Below are positions 31,896 to 38,000 of a stretch of 38,000 nt of DNA, piece by piece. The stretch lies in contig JACUUO010000010.1 in the NCBI GenBank assembly GCA_014859275.1, positions 1-38,000 of the forward strand, in the 5' to 3' direction. The position numbers and the translations under genes are program-made. A model generated the notes under the pieces. The model was not told the DNA's origin. It did not search any database and saw only the letters and a program-made list of their open reading frames with translations. This stretch comes from Actinomycetota bacterium (GTDB taxonomy: Bacteria; Actinomycetota; Aquicultoria; Aquicultorales; Aquicultoraceae). How positions within the stretch are numbered: the first letter of the stretch is position 1; each line of letters opens with the position of its first letter.

Positions 31896-33176
31896 TTGGA
31901 GGAAGAGGTTATTGACCAGAATAGTGATATAGCGATGGAGGATGCAGATAGGTTGATCGAGGAAACCCTAGAGAAATATGAAAGGTATGTGAATCCCGGT
32001 TTCACACGGTTTATGAGGCTTTTAGGGACCACTCTGGAAGTCAAGACCGAAGGCACCTATATGTACGATGTCTACGGTAAAAAGTATCTTGATTTTCTTG
32101 GGGGACATGGGGTTTACAACCTGGGGTATGCACATCCGAAGGTGGTTCAGGTAGTTAAGGATCAACTAGATAAAATACCGCAGACAAGTTCAAGATTAAT
32201 GCTAAATAAACCTATGGCGGATCTTTGCGAACGACTTGCAAGAATAACGCCGGGAGATCTGACCTACTCTTTTATCTGTAACAGCGGTACCGAGGCCGTA
32301 GAGGGGGCCTTAAAACTGGCAAGAGCGGCGACTGGAAAATCGAGAATCATTTCAACGATTAATGGATTCCACGGTAAATCAATGGGCTCTTTGAGTATAA
32401 GCGGAAGGGATGTTTACAAAAAACCATTTGAACCCTTGGTGCCCGATATTCATCACGTGCCGTATGGCGATATAGGTGCTTTAAAGGCTTCCGTAACAAA
32501 TGATACGGCAGCAGTTATTATAGAGCCGATTCAGGGTGAAGGTGGGGTAATTTGTCCACCGGCTGGCTATTTAAAAGATGTTAGGCAAATATGTGATGAG
32601 AAAGGCGCATTACTAGTTCTTGATGAAGTCCAGACCGGTCTGGGAAGAACGGGTAAAATGTTTGCCTGTGAGCATGAAGACGTTGTTCCCGATATCATGA
32701 GCTTGGCAAAAGCGCTTGGTGGGGGAGTTATGCCAATTGGTGCATTCATTGCGACTCCAAAAGCTTTTGCTCCTTTTGAAGAGGATATATTGCTTCATAC
32801 CTCAACCTTCGGCGGTAACCCGCTCGCGTGTGTGGCGGCAAGCGCTACAATAGATGCTATCCTTGAAGAGAACTTGGTCGATCAAGCTGCCGAAAAAGGC
32901 ACGTATCTGCTATCAAGATTGAAGGAATTGAAGGACGCATACCCGAATTTAGTAACTGACGTTCGCGGTAAAGGACTGCTTATCGGGATTGAATTTGCCG
33001 ACGAGGGTATGGTTGGAAATGTTATCTACGAACTTGAGCAAAACGAGGTAATGGTGCTTCATATGCTAAATAATCAAAGAGTGGTACGACTTGAACCCCC
33101 GCTTGTTATCGATTATGGGCAGATCGATTTTATGCTCAGTGTACTTAAAGAGGCGCTTGAGATAAATAATTACTAA
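31896..33176 (+). CDS. Class-III pyridoxal-phosphate aminotransferase (ornithine/putrescine type)
   Basis: The 426-residue protein has fold-type-I PLP landmarks: [20 protein letters not shown] (phosphate-cup region), [48 protein letters not shown] and the Schiff-base lysine in [16 protein letters not shown]. The class transfers amino groups from omega positions such as those of acetylornithine, putrescine or 4-aminobutyrate. The exact substrate is not decided by sequence alone, and no arginine-synthesis gene is adjacent. The start is TTG, chosen because GGGAGG precedes it by 6 nt. The following SRPBCC gene is on the same strand after 18 bp. Confidence 0.9.
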   Translation: MEEEVIDQNSDIAMEDADRLIEETLEKYERYVNPGFTRFMRLLGTTLEVKTEGTYMYDVYGKKYLDFLGGHGVYNLGYAHPKVVQVVKDQLDKIPQTSSRLMLNKPMADLCERLARITPGDLTYSFICNSGTEAVEGALKLARAATGKSRIISTINGFHGKSMGSLSISGRDVYKKPFEPLVPDIHHVPYGDIGALKASVTNDTAAVIIEPIQGEGGVICPPAGYLKDVRQICDEKGALLVLDEVQTGLGRTGKMFACEHEDVVPDIMSLAKALGGGVMPIGAFIATPKAFAPFEEDILLHTSTFGGNPLACVAASATIDAILEENLVDQAAEKGTYLLSRLKELKDAYPNLVTDVRGKGLLIGIEFADEGMVGNVIYELEQNEVMVLHMLNNQRVVRLEPPLVIDYGQIDFMLSVLKEALEINNY

Positions 33177-33194
33177 CATTAAGGAGTGATTGAA

Positions 33195-33632
33195 ATGCCT
33201 TTGGTTGTAGAGACCATCGATATAGGTGTCGAGCCAGGGGAACTCTTCCCCGTAATCTCCGATTATGAAAGGTACTCGGATTTTATGGAAAATGTTAAGG
33301 AAGTAAATATAGTTGAGAGGTGTGAGGGGTACGAGTTAGTGGAATTTATATTGAACGTTGATGGTCGCATAATAAAGTGGATTGAAAGGAATTACTATAA
33401 GCCGTCTGAAAATAGGATAGATTTTGAGCTGGTAAAAGGCGATCTGAAGACCATGGGGGGATATTGGCAGCTTGAAAGCAGTGGATTATCGACAAAAGTC
33501 GAATATAGCATACATTTTGAATTTGGGATTCCCATGCTAGCCCCCTTGGTTCATCCGCTGTATGCCAGGAAATTGAGGGAGAACATGAAGCAGATGCTTG
33601 CAGAACTAAAGAAAAAGGTTGAAAGTAAATAG
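33195..33632 (+). CDS. SRPBCC/polyketide-cyclase-like ligand-binding protein
   Basis: The 145-residue protein has the START/Bet v1 helix-grip pattern. It opens with VVETIDIGVEPGELFPVISDYERYSDFM, has alternating strands in the middle (IDFELVKGDLKTMGGYWQLE) and ends in a long amphipathic helix (ARKLRENMKQMLAELKKKVE). Relatives include RatA/COQ10-like and polyketide cyclase-like proteins that bind hydrophobic ligands. The ATG at 33195 has TTAAGGAG upstream at 8 nt; the earlier GTG at 33186 lies inside that site. It is likely cotranscribed with the aminotransferase. No catalytic residue can be assigned. Confidence 0.82.
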   Translation: MPLVVETIDIGVEPGELFPVISDYERYSDFMENVKEVNIVERCEGYELVEFILNVDGRIIKWIERNYYKPSENRIDFELVKGDLKTMGGYWQLESSGLSTKVEYSIHFEFGIPMLAPLVHPLYARKLRENMKQMLAELKKKVESK

Positions 33633-33936
33633 TTACCCAGTGCTGCAGTTTACCAGTTATCAGTTGATGTGGGTTAGAGGTGTGGGTACTCAGTTTCCGG
33701 TGCTGCAATATTGCAGTGCCAATAATTATCCGTAGTTGCCCGATTCATCGGGCGATCTCTGCTAGTGCTGCAGGGTGTGGGAGAGGGATGTGGGTACTAC
33801 TCTATGAACTACTAATTATGAACTACTAACTACTGGCTCTTGGCTGTGCCAAGGTGCGAACGTCGGTGAAGGAATCTTGGCTTAAAGAGGAGGGGAATTA
33901 GCCAATAGCCAGTAGTCTACTCCGAGGTATGACAAC
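33633..33936. repeat. 304-bp intergenic mosaic of short repeats
   Basis: No gene is visible. It contains CTGCAATATTGCAG (33703-33716, perfect palindrome), GCCCGA-TTCA-TCGGGC (33738-33753, hairpin) and TATGAACTACTAA twice with period 14 (33803-33815, 33817-33829). AGTTACCCAGTGCTG (33631-33645) and ATGTGGGTTAGAGGTGTGGG (33667-33686) recur nearly unchanged at the end of the window. It reads as a patchwork of dispersed intergenic repeats. Confidence 0.75.
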
Positions 33937-34500
33937 ATGGTAGTAAACTTGCCTAACATACTGACAATATCAAGATTGTTACTTATCCCGGTTTTTGCTT
34001 ACGCATTACTGGCAGATGGTTTTTCATTGCGTTGGGTCGCAGCGATTGCATTCGGTATAGCGGCGGCTACTGACTGGCTTGACGGATTTATTGCTAGGAA
34101 GTTAAATCAGGTAACCGAATTCGGCAAGATCGTGGATCCGTTGGTCGACCGTGTATTGATAGCCTCGGCGATATTCGTTCTCTACATAAAAATAAGCAAT
34201 GTTATTCCTTTGTGGGCGATTATTATAATTGTAGGCAGGGATCTTATGATGGTTATAGGCTGGTTATACATATCGCATCGTGGTAAACGGATGTCGGTTA
34301 TAAGATCCGGTAGGCTTGCGACGGCTACTTTGATGATGGCGTTCTTTTTACTATTTGTTAATGTTCAGCTAAGCTCAAATATACTAGAGACGGCAAGCAT
34401 ATGGCTCTTTTATACAGGTATGGCTCTCTCGCTGATATCAGGTTTGAGCTACCTAAAGATAGGAAATATTATAATGCGAAGCAACCAGGCGGAAAGCTAG
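33937..34500 (+). CDS. pgsA: CDP-diacylglycerol-glycerol-3-phosphate 3-phosphatidyltransferase
   Basis: The 187-residue integral membrane enzyme has about six hydrophobic helices. The complete CDP-alcohol phosphotransferase signature D-x2-DG-x2-AR-x8-G-x3-D-x3-D is visible in DWLDGFIARK followed by GKIVDPLVDR. PgsA condenses CDP-diacylglycerol with glycerol-3-phosphate in phosphatidylglycerol synthesis. The start ATG has GAGG 9 nt upstream. The short, six-helix form and NLPNILTISRLLLIPVFAY start fit PgsA, though related CDP-alcohol transferases such as cardiolipin synthases cannot be fully excluded. Confidence 0.9.
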   Translation: MVVNLPNILTISRLLLIPVFAYALLADGFSLRWVAAIAFGIAAATDWLDGFIARKLNQVTEFGKIVDPLVDRVLIASAIFVLYIKISNVIPLWAIIIIVGRDLMMVIGWLYISHRGKRMSVIRSGRLATATLMMAFFLLFVNVQLSSNILETASIWLFYTGMALSLISGLSYLKIGNIIMRSNQAES

Positions 34501-34604
34501 TATCACGGAGCCGGAGAGGATTTGGGCGAATAAGCGAATGCCTATTAGCTTCTTCATTTTTAACTATCTTGGGTTTTTTTTGATCGGGGTGATCTAAAGT
34601 AGAT

Positions 34605-35273
34605 ATGAAGACTGGAAGCGACAGAAAGAAGAGTATAAAATTAAGCTGGCTAGGCCATGCAATGTTTCTCATAGAGGGTAGCGATGGGATAAAGATATTA
34701 ACCGACCCGTATAGTGAAAAGACCGGCTACTCGATACCTGAAGTAAACGCTGATATTGTTACCGTCAGCCACCACCACTACGATCACGATAATGTCGGCA
34801 GAATCGATGGTTCACCGGAGGTTATTGAGTCTGCCGGAAGATTCGTAATCGGGAGCATAATAATAGAAGGAATCCCGTCCTACCATGACGAAGTTAAGGG
34901 TAAGAAACGAGGGGAAAACATAATCTTTAAATTCATACTGGATCAGTTGGTAATCGCCCATATGGGCGATTATGGGCAATCCATAACAGAAGAGCAGCTA
35001 GCTATGCTAAAAGATATTGATATCCTACTCATACCAGTTGGGGGTACCTACACTATAGATTCTGAGCAGGCTGCTGAGATCGTGCAAAGAATCAAGTCTA
35101 AAATTGTTGTTCCAATGCACTATAAAACTAAAGATTGTGTTATCAAAGTTGATACTGTCGAGCCATTTTTGAGAAAGATGCCGGTTATAAAGCAGAAGGA
35201 AAGTAGTGTACGATTATCTGCTTCAGAGATCCCAGACGAAACAGAGGTCTGGGTGATGGATTATATTCAGTAG
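34605..35273 (+). CDS. Metallo-beta-lactamase-fold hydrolase (UlaG/YtkL-like)
   Basis: The 222-residue cytoplasmic protein begins with SIKLSWLGHAMFLIEGSDG and has the metal motif VSHHHYDHDNVG. AHMGDYGQSI supplies the second histidine/aspartate group and VVPMHYKT the last histidine. This is the compact UlaG-like branch of the superfamily, which hydrolyses phosphoester or lactone substrates. The physiological substrate is unknown. It lies 104 bp after pgsA, and its start has no strong ribosome site (GGGGTGATCTAAAGTAGAT upstream). A 24-codon frame directly after the stop is probably chance. Confidence 0.85.
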   Translation: MKTGSDRKKSIKLSWLGHAMFLIEGSDGIKILTDPYSEKTGYSIPEVNADIVTVSHHHYDHDNVGRIDGSPEVIESAGRFVIGSIIIEGIPSYHDEVKGKKRGENIIFKFILDQLVIAHMGDYGQSITEEQLAMLKDIDILLIPVGGTYTIDSEQAAEIVQRIKSKIVVPMHYKTKDCVIKVDTVEPFLRKMPVIKQKESSVRLSASEIPDETEVWVMDYIQ

Positions 35274-35392
35274 ATGCCTATGCCACTGAGGATGATGCTG
35301 GAGATGAGGCAAGATCTCTATCACTACTACTTTCTGGGCGGTAAATAGGTTGTTCAAACGTTAATGTTTTCACTAAACTCGGGAGGTTACGT

Positions 35393-37897
35393 ATGAGGGC
35401 GGTCGTTATGGCTGGCGGCGAGGGAACAAGGCTTAGGCCTTTGACAAGTAATCAACCGAAGCCCATGGTACCGATATTAAATAGGCCAGTTATGGACTAT
35501 ATCCTAGATTTGCTACGAGAGCATGGGTCTACGGATGTAGTAGCTACCTTACAGTTCCTTCCGCAGCTTATAAAGAACTATTTCGGTAAAGGGGCTGATC
35601 ATAGCATAAACCTGAACTACTCAATTGAAGATTTTCCGCTAGGGACAGCGGGAAGCGTCAAGGAGGCAGAAAACTTCTTAGATGAGACGTTTCTCGTCAT
35701 AAGCGGAGACGCGCTAACGGATTTTGACCTTACAAGCCTTATGGATTTTCATAAAAGAAAGGGTGCAATGGTTACGATTGCATTAAAGAGGGTTGAAAAT
35801 CCTCTTGAATTTGGTGTCGTAATTACAGAGGAATCAGGGCAGATAGAGAGATTCCTTGAAAAGCCAACATGGGGTCAGGTGTTCAGCGATACGGTAAATA
35901 CCGGTATATATGTCCTGGAAACAGAGATATTTAAGTATGTGCCTAAGGGGGAGCCTTTCGATTTCAGTAAGGACCTATTTCCGATGCTCTTAGAGAAAGG
36001 CGCACCGCTTTATGGTTGTATTATGGATGGCTACTGGTGTGACATTGGAAACTTTGAGCAATACATGCAAGCCCATAGGGATATCCTCGATCTAAAATCA
36101 AAGATTCATCCACCCGGCATTAGAATGCGGGATAATGTATGGATAGGCGATGGTGCGGATGTTGATCTCTCGGTCGATATATCAGGTCCGGTTGTTATAG
36201 GCCAAAATGCTAAAATTGAGGCCGGTGCCGAGCTAGACGAATATTCCATAATTGGAAATAACGTAGTGATGATGAGCAAGGCTCACACACATAGAAGCAT
36301 AGTATGGGATAACTCATATCTCGGGCCGCACTCTCATATCCACGGGGCTGTTGTCGGCAAAAACTGCGATATTAAAACCGGTGTTCGTATAGAGCAGGGA
36401 GTGGTGGTCGGCGATGACTCTGTCATGGGTGAAAACGCTGTTATTAACCACGATGTCAAGATTTATCCGTTCAAGAGGGTGGATGAAGGCGCGGTAATCA
36501 ACAGTAACCTCATCTGGGAATCAAGAGGCATGAGGAGCCTGTTTGGCGCGAAGGGCATAAGCGGGCTAATAAATATCGACATAACGGTCGATCTTGCGAT
36601 GAAATTGGCTATGGCATACGGAACGACCTTAAAAAAAGATTCCTCTATAGTTGTCAGCCAAGATGCGAGCAGAGCCTCGAGGATGATAAAGCGTGCGATG
36701 ATCGCCGGGCTTAATTCGACGGGGATTAATACCAGTGATTTAAGAATAACATCCGCATCGATAAACAGGTTCCTAATTCAAACCGGTCAGGAAGTGGGCG
36801 GCATACACATTAGAACATCGCCATTCGATCAGCAATCGATGGAGATACATTTCTTTGATTCAAATGGCTTGGATATCAAGGAGGGCTTACAGCGAGATAT
36901 TGAGAAATATTATTATCGCCAAGATTATAGGCGTGTTTTCTATAACCAAATCGGTGAGACAAAGTTTCCACAGAGATCGATTGAGGCTTACAGGAGTGCT
37001 ATTCTCAAGGCAATCGATATCGAGAAAATCCAGCAGCGGCGATTTAAAGTGATAGTCGATTATGCTTTTGGGAGCACAGCGCTCACGATGCCCCATCTTT
37101 TGGAGAAGCTCAATTGTGACGTTGTCGGCCTTAACGCTTATACGAGTGAGAGCCGGACCACCATATCGCCAGAGCAGCTCGGTGCTGCAATACAGCAACT
37201 ATCAAGAATAGTGGATACATTTAAGGCTGATTTCGGCATAATGATCGATAGCGGAGGGGAGAAAGTGACAATTGTTGATGATCGCGGAAGAGATGTATCG
37301 TTCAACGATGCCCTCCATTTGCTAATTTACCTGACATGCCAGTTCGAACGAGGCATGGGAAAAATCGCTGTTCCGCTTACGGCCTCGTCGATAGTTGACG
37401 AGATTGCGGGTAGTTTTGGGCGTGATGTGATCAGGACAAAGGTTAGCACGAGGGCCATGATGGAGGCGGCCCTCGATTCGAGCGTTATGTTTATAGGAGC
37501 ACAAGCAGGCGGATATATATTCCCGCGCTTCCTGCCAGCTTATGATGGAATAATTACCTTCTTCAAACTCATGGAATATTTAGCCGCGGCAGGAAGACCC
37601 CTCTCTGAGCTTGTGGCAAGCATGCCGTCTTATTATCTGGCACACAAAAATACGTTCTGTCCATGGGATAAGAAAGGGTTAGTTATGAGAAAGCTTCTTG
37701 AGATCGCCAAGGATCAGGAGGTCGAGATGATAGACGGGATTAGGATATGTAACAAAAGTGGATGGGCACTTGTGTTACCGGACCCCGGTGAGCCTTTAGT
37801 ACGCGTATATGCGGAGGGCTCTAGCCAGCGGAATGCCGATTACGAGGTCGATAGATTTGTAAGTACCGTAAACGAAATAATCGAGAGCGGGGAGTAA
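35393..37897 (+). CDS. Sugar nucleotidyltransferase / phosphohexomutase-like fusion (mannose-1-P guanylyltransferase type)
   Basis: The 834-residue protein begins with a nucleotidyltransferase domain (about residues 1-235; MRAVVMAGGEGTRLRPLTSN, PKPMVPI, ISGDALTDFD). A left-handed beta-helix of hexapeptide repeats (about 250-365; e.g. IGDGADVDLSVDISGPVVIG) and a phosphohexomutase-like half (about 375-834) follow. Family knowledge suggests GDP-mannose or related sugar-nucleotide synthesis for cell-surface glycans. In the mutase half, the usual TASHNP serine loop is replaced by IRTSPFDQQ (Ser476) and the magnesium loop DGDxDR by DSGGEK (619-624). The second activity is therefore doubtful. AGGAGG-like GGGAGG lies upstream of the ATG. 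Confidence 0.88.
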   Translation: MRAVVMAGGEGTRLRPLTSNQPKPMVPILNRPVMDYILDLLREHGSTDVVATLQFLPQLIKNYFGKGADHSINLNYSIEDFPLGTAGSVKEAENFLDETFLVISGDALTDFDLTSLMDFHKRKGAMVTIALKRVENPLEFGVVITEESGQIERFLEKPTWGQVFSDTVNTGIYVLETEIFKYVPKGEPFDFSKDLFPMLLEKGAPLYGCIMDGYWCDIGNFEQYMQAHRDILDLKSKIHPPGIRMRDNVWIGDGADVDLSVDISGPVVIGQNAKIEAGAELDEYSIIGNNVVMMSKAHTHRSIVWDNSYLGPHSHIHGAVVGKNCDIKTGVRIEQGVVVGDDSVMGENAVINHDVKIYPFKRVDEGAVINSNLIWESRGMRSLFGAKGISGLINIDITVDLAMKLAMAYGTTLKKDSSIVVSQDASRASRMIKRAMIAGLNSTGINTSDLRITSASINRFLIQTGQEVGGIHIRTSPFDQQSMEIHFFDSNGLDIKEGLQRDIEKYYYRQDYRRVFYNQIGETKFPQRSIEAYRSAILKAIDIEKIQQRRFKVIVDYAFGSTALTMPHLLEKLNCDVVGLNAYTSESRTTISPEQLGAAIQQLSRIVDTFKADFGIMIDSGGEKVTIVDDRGRDVSFNDALHLLIYLTCQFERGMGKIAVPLTASSIVDEIAGSFGRDVIRTKVSTRAMMEAALDSSVMFIGAQAGGYIFPRFLPAYDGIITFFKLMEYLAAAGRPLSELVASMPSYYLAHKNTFCPWDKKGLVMRKLLEIAKDQEVEMIDGIRICNKSGWALVLPDPGEPLVRVYAEGSSQRNADYEVDRFVSTVNEIIESGE

Positions 37898-38000
37898 AAT
37901 CGGGCAACAGGTGACCGGGTTACCGGGACTAGGGTCCAGGGACCAGGGACTAGGGTCCAGGGATGTGGGTAAGAGATGTGGGAATAGTTGCCCAGTGCTG
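37898..38000. repeat. Intergenic repeats at the window end
   Basis: GGGACTAGGGTCCAGGGA occurs twice (37925-37942 and 37946-37963; period 21). ATGTGGGTAAGAGATGTGGG (37963-37982) matches 33667-33686 at 18 of 20 bases. AGTTGCCCAGTGCTG (37986-38000) matches 33631-33645 with one difference. ATCGGGCAAC (37899-37908) is the reverse complement of 33736-33745. The array continues beyond the window. Confidence 0.8.

Noticed and set aside
31690-31932. 80-codon + frame between dsrL and the aminotransferase
   Set aside because: It reads through the terminator hairpin and the REP-like element, and overlaps the aminotransferase start; not a protein.
35274-35348. 24-codon frame directly after the metallo-hydrolase stop
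   Set aside because: No ribosome site, very short, and Met/Tyr-rich low complexity; most likely chance.
1-38000. tRNA, rRNA, CRISPR array, prophage or insertion sequence
   Set aside because: I read the gaps on both strands and found no cloverleaf, rRNA segment, regularly spaced repeats, transposase or phage gene.

Overview
The window reads as a chromosomal segment of an anaerobic, sulfite/sulfate-respiring bacterium. The main evidence is an almost complete dissimilatory sulfite reductase locus, dsrN-dsrC-dsrMKJOP-dsrAB-dsrD-dsrL, all on the + strand (about 20149-31657). The rest is free-living metabolism: a Mrp/Mnh-type cation antiporter cluster, an SLC13-type anion permease, a RACo-like ASKHA protein and lipid and sugar-nucleotide genes. 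Frequent GTG/TTG starts, A+T-moderate DNA and the fused nucleotidyltransferase/phosphohexomutase would fit a deep-branching actinobacterial or other Gram-positive-related lineage. That placement is inference only; no rRNA, tRNA or phylogenetic marker is present.

Layout. 1-1586: a 5'-truncated TauE/SafE anion exporter and a small membrane-anchored partner, closed by a hairpin. 1748-6627: two CBS-domain genes with an almost perfectly identical 379-bp direct repeat. They flank a two-component system on the minus strand and a stand-alone Lrp/AsnC-type RAM domain. 6685-8232: SLC13-family permease. 8369-16270: an eleven-gene Mrp-like cluster (mrpE, F, G, an MbhD/E-like fusion, B, C, two NuoN/M-like antiporter subunits, two small membrane proteins, a third large antiporter subunit). 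An LCIB-type beta-carbonic-anhydrase-like gene follows at 16324. 17056-19756: minus-strand MFS exporter and RACo-like activator. 20149-31657: dsr locus, ended by a strong intrinsic terminator. 31896-37897: class-III aminotransferase, SRPBCC protein, PgsA, metallo-beta-lactamase-fold hydrolase and the sugar nucleotidyltransferase fusion. The tail holds intergenic mosaic repeats.

How it fits together (inference). SLC13 and TauE proteins would move sulfur oxyanions or organic anions across the membrane. The Mrp-like complex would maintain the Na+/H+ gradients such symport needs, and might also serve carbon dioxide hydration through the adjacent carbonic anhydrase. DsrMKJOP passes electrons from the quinone pool and periplasm to the DsrC disulfide/trisulfide. 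DsrAB reduces sulfite with DsrC as co-substrate and DsrD as activator. DsrN makes the amidated siroheme. DsrL could link DsrAB to NAD(P)H.

The most unusual items are the carbonic anhydrase joined to the Mrp cluster, a DsrJ whose third haem site is stretched to C-x6-C-H, co-occurrence of DsrD with DsrL, the gene-converted CBS pair, a palindrome-encoded insertion in an antiporter subunit, and long hairpins beside dsrC and the second CBS gene.
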